From the NCBI GenBank assembly GCA_902506225.1, contig LR733345.1, forward strand, positions 496,001 through 560,000: 64,000 bases of DNA. Direction: 5' to 3'. Source of the DNA: Faucicola sp902506225. GTDB taxonomy: Bacteria > Pseudomonadota > Gammaproteobacteria > Pseudomonadales > Moraxellaceae. Of this stretch, positions 1 through 8,803 are shown in pieces. The position numbers and the translations under genes are program-made. Below the pieces are notes generated by a model, which saw nothing but the letters and a program-made list of their open reading frames with translations, did not search any database and was not told the origin of the DNA. Every line of letters starts with the position of its first letter. Positions within the stretch are counted from its first letter, which is position 1.

Positions 1-212
1 TTGCGCTGTATGAGCACAAAGTGTTTGTTATGTCAGTTATTTGGCAGATTAACCCATTTGACCAGTGGGGGGTCGAAGTTGGTAAAGTGATGGCTAATGC
101 AGTCTTTGATGCCTTAGTATCAACGCAAGAATTATCGCCGCAACAAGCGCAGCCATTTGATAGCTCAACCAATCAGTTACTAAATACCATTAAAACAACC
201 TTTGCAAGCTGA
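1..212 (+). CDS. pgi: Glucose-6-phosphate isomerase, C-terminal part (cut by window edge)
   Basis: Interconverts glucose-6-phosphate and fructose-6-phosphate in the cytoplasm; here it probably also supplies sugar-nucleotide synthesis. Only about the last 70 codons are present. The frame is open to the left edge and reads ALYEHKVFV followed by INPFDQWGVEVGK, the conserved C-terminal signature of the family with its late catalytic lysine region. The gene begins outside the window. It lies 28 bp upstream of a Ugd-like gene and then galE. In Acinetobacter the capsule locus ends with a similar gpi/ugd/epimerase set, so the window probably starts at the end of a capsule locus (inference). Confidence 0.93.
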   Translation, partial: ALYEHKVFVMSVIWQINPFDQWGVEVGKVMANAVFDALVSTQELSPQQAQPFDSSTNQLLNTIKTTFAS

Positions 213-240
213 TGATGGATAGGGATAAAAGAAGAAAACA

Positions 241-1503
241 ATGACAAAAACTGTATATGTAATTGGCAGTACCAATGAATCAATCAATGCCTGTATTTTG
301 CTTGCCACCCTTCAATACCAAGTCATGCTATTGACCGATGACAATAGCCTTCAGCAGGTCATGAATGATTACCAGTTTGATCGGCAGATGGTGCTACTGT
401 GGCAGTTGTACCAATCTCAAGGCAACATCGTTACCCAGCCTTTGCCAACCCATGATTTTTCAGCCTATGTCAGCGCAGATGATATTTGGTTGTTTGTCGA
501 TGGTGTATCAGCGCAGGCACTTGACCAATTTGGCTCATTTCATTTTAACCCAACCACCCAGATTATCATCAGCGGTGTCAAAGCCATGGGTGAGATTGAA
601 CAATTCGCGCGCAAATTGACGACTACTTGGGTATATTATCTTCCCTTTATTTTTATGAAAGATGGGGCGAATTTTAGTTCTTTTTTCCAAGCCGATTTGG
701 CACTGATTGGTGAAAAAACGCAAGGTAGTAGCGCGCATAACAACATTTTGCTGTTTTTTATTGAAAAAAGTGATAAGCACTTTATTACCGATATCAAAAC
801 GGCAGAATTTGCGCGCAGTAGTATCATGGGAATGCTAGCAACACGTTTGTCTTTCATGAATGAAATGGCGCGTCTTGCCGCCAGTGAACAGGTCAATATC
901 AAACAAGTCGAGCAAATCCTTGGGCTTGATAAACGCATTGGTAAAGATTATCTCAAAGCAGGTTGGGGATTTGGTGGCAAGTCATTGCCGCTAGAATTGG
1001 ATTTTTTGATTGATAGTTTTAAGCACAATCAAGTGGAGACGTCGCTGCTCGAGGCGGTAAAATCCATTAATGAAGACCAAAAAGAACTGATTTTCCGTGA
1101 ATTTTGGCAATATTTTGATGGCTTTATCGAAAATAAAACGGTGATGATTTGGGGTTCGGGCTATCGTAATGGTACAGGACGCACCACCCATTCAGCGTTT
1201 CATCCACTCATTAAATTATTGTGGTCATACAATATCAAAACGATTGTGTATGCCAACAATACCAAAGAAGAATTGTTAGAGTTATACGGTAATCATCCGC
1301 TGTTTTCATTGACCGACGATGCCTATGCGCCGCTTACGCAAGTGCAAGCGTTGTTTATTGTCAACTGGTCGCTACCGATCAAGCCGGATATCAATCGCTT
1401 AAATAACATTGCATTACCCATTTTCGATGCAAAAAATACGTTAACCGAACCACAAATTCAGCAGCTCGTTGGTTTTTATACGGGTATAGGCTGTAAAAAA
1501 TAG
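241..1503 (+). CDS. UDP-glucose/GDP-mannose dehydrogenase family protein, catalytically degenerate
   Basis: At 420 aa this has the length and three-part layout of UDP-glucose 6-dehydrogenase: N-terminal Rossmann domain, central dimerisation helix (conserved SFMNEMA at about 199-205) and C-terminal substrate domain. The segment LGLDKRIGKDYLKAGWGFGG is clearly family-like. The key residues are not kept. The catalytic cysteine of the usual GGSCFPKD motif is Ser248 (GGKSLPLE), the motif lysine and aspartate are Leu251 and Glu252, the usual catalytic Lys of the IKYAAN helix is Arg192, and the Asn four residues on is Met196. The N-terminal GxGxxG dinucleotide loop reads GSTNES. The frame is intact, with galE 8 bp downstream. 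This is probably a non-oxidising paralogue with a regulatory or scaffold role, or a decaying copy. An active ugd may lie outside the window. Confidence 0.8.
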   Translation: MTKTVYVIGSTNESINACILLATLQYQVMLLTDDNSLQQVMNDYQFDRQMVLLWQLYQSQGNIVTQPLPTHDFSAYVSADDIWLFVDGVSAQALDQFGSFHFNPTTQIIISGVKAMGEIEQFARKLTTTWVYYLPFIFMKDGANFSSFFQADLALIGEKTQGSSAHNNILLFFIEKSDKHFITDIKTAEFARSSIMGMLATRLSFMNEMARLAASEQVNIKQVEQILGLDKRIGKDYLKAGWGFGGKSLPLELDFLIDSFKHNQVETSLLEAVKSINEDQKELIFREFWQYFDGFIENKTVMIWGSGYRNGTGRTTHSAFHPLIKLLWSYNIKTIVYANNTKEELLELYGNHPLFSLTDDAYAPLTQVQALFIVNWSLPIKPDINRLNNIALPIFDAKNTLTEPQIQQLVGFYTGIGCKK

Positions 1504-1511
1504 GCAAAAAG

Positions 1512-2546
1512 ATGACAAATCAAAGCAAAAAAATCTTAGTGACTGGCGGTGCAGGCTATATCGGCTCACATACGTTAATTGAGCTAATTGCTGCAGGATT
1601 CACCCCTGTGGTGTATGATAATTTATCCAATAGTAGTCCAGCCTCGCTGGCGCGCGTCCAGCAAATTGTGGGGCAGTCCATTGAATTTATCGAAGGCGAT
1701 ATTTTGGACACACAGCTGCTTGCCAAAACCTTTGCTGCCCATGACTTCACTGCGGTGATTCATTTTGCAGGGCTAAAGGCGGTCGGTGAATCGGTTGCCA
1801 AGCCACTGTGGTATTATCAAAATAATGTCGCAGGCACGCTCAATCTACTCGATGCGATGACGCAAGCCAATGTCAAAAACTTGATTTTCTCGTCATCAGC
1901 AACCGTGTATGGTGACCCAGAAGCCTTGCCGATTGTCGAATCCTCACCGCGTTCTGCGACCAATCCGTATGGGCAAAGCAAGCTGATGATTGAATATATG
2001 CTCGAAGACTTGGCAAAATCAGATAACCACTGGCAATTAATTTCACTGCGCTATTTTAATCCCATTGGTGCCTACCATACCGGAACCATAGGGGAAAATC
2101 CCAATGGCATTCCAAACAATTTGATGCCGTATGTCAGCCAAGTGGCAGTGGGTAAGCTGCCGCAGTTAAGCGTGTTTGGCAATGATTATGATACTGTGGA
2201 TGGGACAGGCGTGCGAGATTACATCCATGTGGTTGATTTGGCAAAAGGGCATGTCGCCGCTTTACAGTATTTGCAACAGCAAACCCAGCTCGGATTTGAG
2301 CCGATTAACTTGGGTACAGGTACAGGAACATCTGTATTACAATTGGTCAATGCCTTTATCAAAACCACGGGTCAACCCGTGCCTTATAGCATAGCACCAA
2401 GACGACCTGGGGACATTGCCAGCTGTTATGCCAGTAGTGATAAAGCAAAGAGTCTGTTGGGCTGGCAAGCTGAGTTTGATATCGAGCGTATGTGTACCGA
2501 CACTTGGCGTTGGCAAAGCCAAAACCCTAATGGCTATGACGATTAA
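1512..2546 (+). CDS. galE: UDP-glucose 4-epimerase
   Basis: Interconverts UDP-glucose and UDP-galactose (possibly also the N-acetyl forms) with tightly bound NAD, feeding surface polysaccharide synthesis. It is an extended SDR protein of 344 aa, the usual size. Visible motifs are the NAD loop TGGAGYIGSH near residue 10, the SSSATVYG active-site serine strand near 127, and the catalytic pair Tyr153/Lys157 in NPYGQSK. It follows the Ugd-like gene by 8 bp and probably shares its transcript. A terminator lies about 40 bp downstream. Confidence 0.95.
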   Translation: MTNQSKKILVTGGAGYIGSHTLIELIAAGFTPVVYDNLSNSSPASLARVQQIVGQSIEFIEGDILDTQLLAKTFAAHDFTAVIHFAGLKAVGESVAKPLWYYQNNVAGTLNLLDAMTQANVKNLIFSSSATVYGDPEALPIVESSPRSATNPYGQSKLMIEYMLEDLAKSDNHWQLISLRYFNPIGAYHTGTIGENPNGIPNNLMPYVSQVAVGKLPQLSVFGNDYDTVDGTGVRDYIHVVDLAKGHVAALQYLQQQTQLGFEPINLGTGTGTSVLQLVNAFIKTTGQPVPYSIAPRRPGDIASCYASSDKAKSLLGWQAEFDIERMCTDTWRWQSQNPNGYDD

Positions 2547-2585
2547 GCACCGCTTTAATATTGGCGAGTATTAACGAATAATAAC

Positions 2586-2609
2586 GACGGTTTTATGACC
2601 GTCTTTTTT
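2586..2609 (+). terminator. Rho-independent terminator after galE
   Basis: GACGGT and ACCGTC form a 6-bp stem with a 6-nt loop, followed by a run of six T. It closes the galE transcription unit. Confidence 0.85.
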
Positions 2610-2612
2610 ATG

Positions 2613-2656
2613 GCTAGGTTTTATCAAAGATGAGCATTTTTATCATAAAAACCTAG
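2613..2656. repeat. Imperfect inverted repeat between galE and rsmH
   Basis: CTAGGTTTTAT is matched by ATAAAAACCTAG about 20 bases later, giving a long A/T-rich hairpin directly behind the galE terminator. It could be a second terminator or a remnant. No gene is seen in 2547-2793. Confidence 0.5.
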
Positions 2657-2793
2657 TCAAGGTTATGATTTTACTTGACCCTAGGCTCGCTTCAGCGATA
2701 ATAGGGGGTTAGATAAATTATGATTTTTAGTTGTTTTCACCCTAGCGATTGTTTAGCGAATTTCTTTTTTCTTATTGCCCCATTGAGCCTGTT

Positions 2794-3753
2794 ATGACCA
2801 TTAGCGCACCTGAATTTATCCATGAAACTGTTTTGCTAAAAGAAACGGTGGCAAGTGTGCTCAATGTAACTGTAGCGGAGTTAGAAACAGGAATCATCAA
2901 AAAAACGGGCACCTTTGTCGATGCGACCTTTGGGCGCGGTGGGCACAGCCGATTGCTGTTAACTTATTTGGATGAAGACGGTCGTCTGCTCGTATTTGAT
3001 AAAGACCCCCAAGCCATACAAACGGCGCAAGCATTGGCAGCCAGTGATGCGCGCGTGATAGTGATTCATGATAGTTTTGCCAAACTGCAGGACAATCTAC
3101 AGCGACTAGGAATTGAACAGGTCGATGGGATTATGGCAGATTTGGGCGTGTCCTCGCCGCAGCTTGATGACGGTAGCCGCGGCTTTAGCTTTATGCGCGA
3201 TGGGGCAGTGGATATGCGCATGGATACCACCCGTGGCGAGTCGGTCGCCCAATGGTTAAAACGCGTGGATGAAACCGTCCTTGCCGATGTGCTGTATAAC
3301 TATGGCGAAGAACGACACAGCCGCCGTATTGCAAGGGCAATCAAACAAATGGAACACTATGATTCTACCCTAGCGCTGGCAGAAACCATCAAACAGGCGC
3401 ATCCCAATTGGCAAAAAGGCAAGCACCCTGCCACCCAAAGTTTTCAAGCCATGCGTATTTTTATCAATAATGAACTCGGTGATATCGATAGCTTCTTGGA
3501 TCAATCTCTCATAGCGCTTAACGTAGGGGGACGCTTGGCGGTGATTAGTTTTCATTCGCTAGAAGACCGCATCATCAAGCAGTTTTTGCAAAAACACAGT
3601 AAAGGTCAATATCCTGAAGATGCCAATTTGCCGATGGCACCCAAACGCCCAAAACTGCTATCTAAACCTGAGCGTGTCGCCCCGTTGGATACAGAAATAA
3701 AAACCAACCCGCGCGCCAGAAGTGCTTGGCTTCGTTCCGCCACCCGACTGTAA
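2794..3753 (+). CDS. rsmH: 16S rRNA (cytosine-1402-N4)-methyltransferase
   Basis: Methylates N4 of C1402 in the decoding centre of 16S rRNA using SAM. The family signature HETVLLKETV starts the protein. The SAM-binding loop DATFGRGGHS, the MADLGVSSPQLD motif, the SRGFSF segment and SFHSLEDRIIK near the C-terminus are all present. I chose ATG 2794 (319 aa) because homologues begin just before this HETVLLKE block; the frame stays open to 2749 but the extra residues are not family-like. It heads the division and cell-wall cluster, as usual for mraW. ftsL follows after about 140 bp with its own possible promoter. Confidence 0.95.
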   Translation: MTISAPEFIHETVLLKETVASVLNVTVAELETGIIKKTGTFVDATFGRGGHSRLLLTYLDEDGRLLVFDKDPQAIQTAQALAASDARVIVIHDSFAKLQDNLQRLGIEQVDGIMADLGVSSPQLDDGSRGFSFMRDGAVDMRMDTTRGESVAQWLKRVDETVLADVLYNYGEERHSRRIARAIKQMEHYDSTLALAETIKQAHPNWQKGKHPATQSFQAMRIFINNELGDIDSFLDQSLIALNVGGRLAVISFHSLEDRIIKQFLQKHSKGQYPEDANLPMAPKRPKLLSKPERVAPLDTEIKTNPRARSAWLRSATRL

Positions 3754-3832
3754 AAGTAGTCGTTTTTGTAACATGATATTTATAACAAACAATAAAAAGC
3801 GATTGCATTAACCAAACTTAGATGGGTTGCGT

Positions 3833-3838
3833 TATAAT
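3833..3838 (+). promoter_or_regulatory. Possible promoter -10 before ftsL
   Basis: A perfect TATAAT sits in the rsmH-ftsL gap. No convincing -35 lies at 16-18 bp; TTGCAT at 3803 is 24 bp away, too far. This is a tentative internal promoter for the ftsL-ftsI-murE group. Confidence 0.3.
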
Positions 3839-3862
3839 GACTTGTTTTATCTTGATACCCTG

Positions 3863-3896
3863 CTCTTCGATATAAAAAGCTCTTTGATATAAAAAT
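3863..3896. repeat. 17-bp direct tandem duplication reaching the ftsL start
   Basis: Two adjacent 17-bp copies (3863-3879 and 3880-3896) differ at two positions. Both contain GATATAAAAA. The second copy ends inside the proposed ftsL start codon. Confidence 0.8.
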
Positions 3897-4443
3897 GCCA
3901 AAATCTCAGCCCCTGCCTCCCATGACGAGTAACCCCATGTCAAATGGCCGCGATAATCAAAATTCGCCGAAAAAAACGCGTCTTTTCTCCGCCAAAAATA
4001 ACCACGCAACGGTAAAAAATAACACGACGATGAAAAAAAGCAGTGAAGGCTTGGGTGCCAGTATTAGCGAGATGCTCGATACTGAGTATCGCGGCGTTAG
4101 TCTATATACGGTTGCGATGATGCTATTAGTGATTGCGATTTTGTGGACAGGGGTGAGCGTCGTCGAGCAAATCCAAACTTATCATCAACAATATGGCGAG
4201 CTGCAAAAACTCAAAAAACAATTTCGCCAGCTGCAAATGGAACACCAACGTATGCTGATTGAGCAGCAAACTTTTAGCGCTACCCCGCAAGTGACCAACC
4301 GCGCGGTGACTGAACTCAATATGTTTTACCCTAACTTGTCCGATCGTATGATTATTCACGACAACAAAGTCACGGTATTTACTAGTGACGCCAGCAGCAA
4401 CGAGTCAAACACTCCAGCTATCAATCCAGAAACGCAGCATTGA
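3895..4443 (+). CDS. ftsL: Cell division protein FtsL
   Basis: Small bitopic divisome protein that works with FtsB and FtsQ to activate septal wall synthesis by FtsI/FtsW. The sequence gives a polar cytoplasmic tail (1-67), one membrane segment at about 68-90, then a heptad-like periplasmic coiled coil (91-125, rich in Q/E/K/L) and a short tail ending near FYPNLSDRMI. At 182 aa it is longer than E. coli FtsL because of the N-terminal extension. No good ribosome binding site precedes ATG 3895, and internal ATGs at 3922, 3937 or 4030 are possible starts. The name rests on topology plus position between rsmH and ftsI. Confidence 0.82.
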   Translation: MPKSQPLPPMTSNPMSNGRDNQNSPKKTRLFSAKNNHATVKNNTTMKKSSEGLGASISEMLDTEYRGVSLYTVAMMLLVIAILWTGVSVVEQIQTYHQQYGELQKLKKQFRQLQMEHQRMLIEQQTFSATPQVTNRAVTELNMFYPNLSDRMIIHDNKVTVFTSDASSNESNTPAINPETQH

Positions 4444-4455
4444 TGAGGCAACCGC

Positions 4456-6525
4456 GTGAATACTCGCAATAAAAAATCGATAACCACCAAAGTTGCCAAT
4501 GCCATGTCAGGGCGACCCACCAAAGTGCCTGTACTCAAAGTCACTGCCCCTAAAATCAATGCGTCAAAGCGTCGTAGTGGTGCATCACGCCAAGGCAGTA
4601 TTGAAGAAGATGCCATTCGCTTTAAGGCCATTTGGATAGCGATGGGGCTGGTGTTTGTGGCGATTTTTGGACGATTGGCATACATCCAAGTCATTAATAA
4701 GTCCTACTATCAAGGTAAAGGTAATTCGCTCATTACCACCATCAAAAAAGAGCCGTCTTACCGGGGTATGATCACCGACCGCAATAACATGCCGCTTGCG
4801 ATTTCAGCCCCGTTAACCTCGGCGTACTTTAGTCCGCATGATTATGCGGTGGAATACTATGAGCTTAAAGCGCGCCAGCAAGAATTGCAAAAGTCTAAAC
4901 CGAGCAAATCAGTCAGTCGCGAGCTTGAGCGCGTTGCAAAACGCTTGCAGAACATGGATTTAGCCAAACTTTCGGCATTGACAGGCATTAGCGTCAGCGA
5001 ATTTAAAAATGCGGTGCGTATCAATGACAACATCAACTTAGCCGATAAAGAGGCGGTAAAAGCTGTATTGCCCACGGGCGCAGGGTCGCATTATTTTCCA
5101 TTAATGAAAAATGTGCAACCTGAAGCAGCACAGCCGCTTCTCGAGGCCGATTTTGCTGGGGTCAGTACCGACACGTTTTATCAGCGCTACTATCCACAGC
5201 CACAGCCCAATGCCCAATTATTGGGCTTTATGGCGCGTACCAACATGACAGATGGCACGCATTATCAAGGGCAAGCTGGGGTAGAGCGCGTATTTAATGA
5301 CATGCTATCGGGCAAAGATGGCGAAGTCATGGTCATGCGTGATGCCAAAAACAACAGTATTAAAGAAATCGAACAAGTCAAACCTGAAGTCGCTGGCAAG
5401 GATTTACAATTAACCGTTGATTCACGGCTACAATATATCTTGTACCAAGAGCTTGAAAAAGTCGGGCGTGTGCAGCAGGCGCGCTGGGCAGCGGGTATGA
5501 TTGTCGATGTCAACTCGGGTGAAGTGATGGCGATGTCCAACTGGCCGTCGTTTAACGCTAATGACTTAAATAGCTTATCCAATGAAAACCAGCGTAACCA
5601 TGCCTTGATGGATGTATTTGAACCCGGTTCGGTGATGAAACCCATCACCGTTGCCACGGGCTTAAAGTCAGGACAATACAATGCCAACTCGCTGGTTAAT
5701 ACCAGTCCAGGTAGCATGGTGGTGCAAGGGCATACTATTCGCGACCATGGCAATTTAGGTACCATTAGTCTGCGTACCCTACTGCAAAAATCGAGTAATA
5801 TCGGCTCGGCAAAAATCGCCCTTTCTTTGCCTGCCACCGCGATGAGTGATACGCAAAAAGCCTTTGGGTTTGGCGCAAAAACCAACCTAAAATTACCCGG
5901 TGAATCTGCAGGTCTAGTGCCAACGCCTGAGCAAAATGAAATCGCACGCCGCGCAACTGTGTCGTACGGTTACGGTCTACAAGTTACGCTCGCCCAGCTT
6001 GCGCAGGCTTACAGTGTGCTAGGTGCAGGGGGCGTAATGCATCCATTGACGCTGCTCAAAAGTACCCGTGATAACGCGCTCAATAGCAGTAGTACCAATA
6101 ATGTCTCCGTTCCTTTTGCCAAACCTGCCGCCAAGCAAGTCATCAAAACCAGCGATGCCCTTACCATTGTCGATATGATGACGTCAGTCACTGAGCCTGG
6201 TGGTACGGCAACCTTAGCCGCCATCGATGGCTATCGTGTGGCGGGTAAAACCGGTACGGCAAGACGCACCAATCCCAAAGGCGGTTATTATAACGACCAA
6301 TACCGCACCGCGTTTGTCGGTATTGCCCCTGCTTCCAACCCACGTTTTGTGGTGGCTATCATGGTTGAAGACCCGCGTGTTTACAAATTTGGTGGTTTGG
6401 TGGCAGCACCCGTGTTCCGCAGTGTGATGAAAGAAGCCTTGCGTTTGTACAATGTGCCGTTTGACAAGCCGCTATCGGGTAAAGAAACCACTACCACCAG
6501 CATCGAAAGTGTCAATGACTTATAA
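4456..6525 (+). CDS. ftsI: Peptidoglycan D,D-transpeptidase FtsI (PBP3)
   Basis: Septal class B penicillin-binding protein that cross-links peptidoglycan at the division site. Order of parts: cytoplasmic tail, one membrane segment at about 57-78, the pedestal domain starting after YRGMITDRN, and the transpeptidase domain. Catalytic motifs are visible: Ser392 in GSVMKP (SxxK), SSN at 446-448, and KTGT at 598-601 (GKTGTARR). It has 689 aa and a GTG start at 4456. That is somewhat longer than E. coli PBP3, mainly from the N-terminal tail and a K/R/E-rich stretch around 140-165. It overlaps the start of murE by 11 bp, implying coupled translation. Confidence 0.96.
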   Translation: MNTRNKKSITTKVANAMSGRPTKVPVLKVTAPKINASKRRSGASRQGSIEEDAIRFKAIWIAMGLVFVAIFGRLAYIQVINKSYYQGKGNSLITTIKKEPSYRGMITDRNNMPLAISAPLTSAYFSPHDYAVEYYELKARQQELQKSKPSKSVSRELERVAKRLQNMDLAKLSALTGISVSEFKNAVRINDNINLADKEAVKAVLPTGAGSHYFPLMKNVQPEAAQPLLEADFAGVSTDTFYQRYYPQPQPNAQLLGFMARTNMTDGTHYQGQAGVERVFNDMLSGKDGEVMVMRDAKNNSIKEIEQVKPEVAGKDLQLTVDSRLQYILYQELEKVGRVQQARWAAGMIVDVNSGEVMAMSNWPSFNANDLNSLSNENQRNHALMDVFEPGSVMKPITVATGLKSGQYNANSLVNTSPGSMVVQGHTIRDHGNLGTISLRTLLQKSSNIGSAKIALSLPATAMSDTQKAFGFGAKTNLKLPGESAGLVPTPEQNEIARRATVSYGYGLQVTLAQLAQAYSVLGAGGVMHPLTLLKSTRDNALNSSSTNNVSVPFAKPAAKQVIKTSDALTIVDMMTSVTEPGGTATLAAIDGYRVAGKTGTARRTNPKGGYYNDQYRTAFVGIAPASNPRFVVAIMVEDPRVYKFGGLVAAPVFRSVMKEALRLYNVPFDKPLSGKETTTTSIESVNDL

Positions 6526-8107
6526 CAACCCTATGGAACAAGCTATGATTACGTTGCAACCGATGATGTCTGCGCTATCGCTATCAGAAAACGCAAGACA
6601 ACTGTTAAACCCTGTCATGAATCAACCATTTGGGCAGTTTGTGGTCGATAGCCGTCAAGTGGGTCAGGGCGATGTATTTGTATTGCTAAAGAGTCAAAAC
6701 GCGACCGACAGCCTCGATTTGGAAAAAGTTGCAGGTTATCTTGCCCAAGTCGCAGACAAAGCGGCGTTTGTGTTGTCAGAAATTGATGTATCCGCGATCC
6801 AGTCGCAGTTTACGTTACCGATTATTTATTTGCCCACCATTCGCGATTTTTTAGGTTCTCTGATCCAAACCAGTTTGCAACAGCAACATCCCACCCAGTT
6901 ACCGGCGGTCATCGCGGTGACAGGCACCAATGGTAAAACCACGGTAAGTCAACTGGTCGCCCAACTCATCAGTCAATCGGGTATCAAAACTGCGGTGATG
7001 GGCACGGCAGGTAATGGGGTTTTGCCAAATTTGACCCCAAGTACCCATACCACCCTAGAAGTGTTTAATCTGCAACATGCGATTGATGATTTTGCCAAGC
7101 AAGGCGTACAAGCATTAGCCATTGAAGCCAGCTCTCATGGTTTGCACCAACAGCGGTTGCAAGGGGTGCCCATCAACGTGGCGATATTTACCAATTTAAG
7201 TCGTGATCATCTCGACTATCATACTGACATGGACGATTATGCGCAGGCGAAAGCGCGACTGTTTGATAAAGCGCATTTTCCCACCCTCACTCACGCGATT
7301 ATTAATTTAGATGATGAATTTAGTGAATTGATGATTGAGGCAGCCAACGCATCCCATTTAACCGTGTGGACGTATAGCTTGACCAATGACCAAGCCGATT
7401 TTTTTGCCAAAACTATCCTGCCTAGCTTGCAAGGGGGTGATTTGACCATTGCTCTTTCAAAAGCTGTCACGCCACAAGGTGAATTAACGGTGAACAGTCC
7501 ACTGTTAGGGCGATTTAATGTGGCCAATTTGCTCGCGAGTATCGCAGGTGCCTTCGCGTTATCGCAAAGTGCCGCGATGGGATTGAGTGTGGCGCAAATC
7601 CAAGCGGCAGTGCCAACGCTTCGCGGCGCTACAGGTCGTATGGATCGGGTGCCATCGACTAGCAGCTGTTTTATCGTGGATTATGCGCATACGCCAGATG
7701 CGCTAGAGCAGGTGTTGACCAGTTTAAAATCGCACTGTGCAGGTGAGCTGTGGGCGGTATTTGGCTGTGGTGGCGACCGTGATAAGGGAAAACGTCCACT
7801 GATGGCGCAAGCAGGACTGCGCCTAGCTGACAAAGTGATTTTGACTGCCGATAACCCACGCAGTGAAGACCCCAACGCGATTTTGAACGATATGCAAGCG
7901 GGCATGACTTGTGAACAGCACTATCAAGCCATTATCGAGCCAGACCGTCAAAAGGCGATTGAATATGCGGTGCAGCATGCCAAGCCTAACGATATCGTGG
8001 TGATTGCAGGCAAAGGGCATGAAACCTATCAAGAAATCAAAGGGGTACGCCACGATTTTGATGATAAAGTGGTGGTAAAAAATGCCATTGACAAATTTGG
8101 CAAATAA
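6515..8107 (+). CDS. murE: UDP-MurNAc-tripeptide synthetase (meso-DAP adding)
   Basis: Adds the third stem-peptide residue to UDP-MurNAc-L-Ala-D-Glu. The ATP loop GTNGKTT, the carbamylated-lysine/AIEASSHGL region, the HTPDALEQVL segment and the C-terminal domain are present. DNPRSEDP is the motif that selects meso-diaminopimelate, expected for a Gram-negative wall. I chose ATG 6515, which overlaps the ftsI stop region (ATGACTTATAA). ATG codons at 6533 and 6545 are in frame and equally possible. From 6515 it is 530 aa. Confidence 0.95.
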   Translation: MTYNNPMEQAMITLQPMMSALSLSENARQLLNPVMNQPFGQFVVDSRQVGQGDVFVLLKSQNATDSLDLEKVAGYLAQVADKAAFVLSEIDVSAIQSQFTLPIIYLPTIRDFLGSLIQTSLQQQHPTQLPAVIAVTGTNGKTTVSQLVAQLISQSGIKTAVMGTAGNGVLPNLTPSTHTTLEVFNLQHAIDDFAKQGVQALAIEASSHGLHQQRLQGVPINVAIFTNLSRDHLDYHTDMDDYAQAKARLFDKAHFPTLTHAIINLDDEFSELMIEAANASHLTVWTYSLTNDQADFFAKTILPSLQGGDLTIALSKAVTPQGELTVNSPLLGRFNVANLLASIAGAFALSQSAAMGLSVAQIQAAVPTLRGATGRMDRVPSTSSCFIVDYAHTPDALEQVLTSLKSHCAGELWAVFGCGGDRDKGKRPLMAQAGLRLADKVILTADNPRSEDPNAILNDMQAGMTCEQHYQAIIEPDRQKAIEYAVQHAKPNDIVVIAGKGHETYQEIKGVRHDFDDKVVVKNAIDKFGK

Positions 8108-8121
8108 CCTAGCCTAACATC

Positions 8122-8766
8122 ATGAAAAAAATCTACCTAATCCGTCATGCCCAAAGCGAATCTAATGCAGGGCAAGCAGTGCGCCCCAATCATGCCATCA
8201 ATCTTACTGACGTTGGCAAGACGCAAGCGCAAACATTGGCGGATTGGCTCACTGACCATATCAGCGAGTCAGTCACCGAGATTTTTGTATCTCAGTATAT
8301 TCGCACCCAGCAAACGGCTCAGCCTTATCTACAAAGCACTAAGCGCACAGCCACTGTCATCGACGAATTGCACGAATTTAACTTTTTGGATTTTGACACC
8401 ATCAAGGATTTGTCATTTGATGACATCCGTGTGCTTGCCGATGATTTTTGGCAACAGCATTCTGCGCACCGAGCCAGTGAGGTGACGGACAGTTTTGAGC
8501 ATTTCGTAGCGCGGGTACAAAAGGTGCGTGCGTATTTTGATGCCTTGCCCGATGGCACCTATCTAGTATTTACCCATGGCATGTGGATAGGCATGCTTAT
8601 CTGGCAACTGCTACTTGGCGATAGCCCGCGTCTATATAATATGAAAAAATTCCGTGAGTTTGAACTGGCAACGCGCCCCAAAAATTGCGAAGTGTTGTTG
8701 CTTGCTCCTGCAGGAATCAAGAAAGTATGGGTGCGCAATGATGGGCATGATGACGAGATTCGCTAG
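8122..8766 (+). CDS. Histidine phosphatase family protein (phosphoglycerate mutase-like)
   Basis: Cytoplasmic phosphatase of the branch-1 histidine phosphatase superfamily; the substrate is unknown. The signature LIRHAQSESN places the phosphorylated histidine at residue 9 with its partner arginine at 8. The second catalytic histidine is in FTHGMWIG. At 214 aa it matches small SixA/CobC/GpmB-type members, and no motif picks a substrate. It sits 14 bp after murE and 37 bp before murF, inside a cell-wall operon where murF normally follows murE directly. A cell-wall-related substrate is a guess from context only. Confidence 0.82.
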   Translation: MKKIYLIRHAQSESNAGQAVRPNHAINLTDVGKTQAQTLADWLTDHISESVTEIFVSQYIRTQQTAQPYLQSTKRTATVIDELHEFNFLDFDTIKDLSFDDIRVLADDFWQQHSAHRASEVTDSFEHFVARVQKVRAYFDALPDGTYLVFTHGMWIGMLIWQLLLGDSPRLYNMKKFREFELATRPKNCEVLLLAPAGIKKVWVRNDGHDDEIR

Positions 8767-8803
8767 TAATAAACTATAAAGAGACCCGAATAAAGAGACG
8801 ACA

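Noticed and set aside
3803..3838. TTGCAT plus TATAAT as a full ftsL promoter
   Set aside because: The spacer is 24 bp, too long for a sigma70 promoter. Only the -10 was kept, at low confidence.
5265..5885. A 206-codon minus-strand frame opposite the ftsI transpeptidase domain
   Set aside because: ftsI is certain here from its SxxK and SSN motifs; the antisense frame shows no domain.
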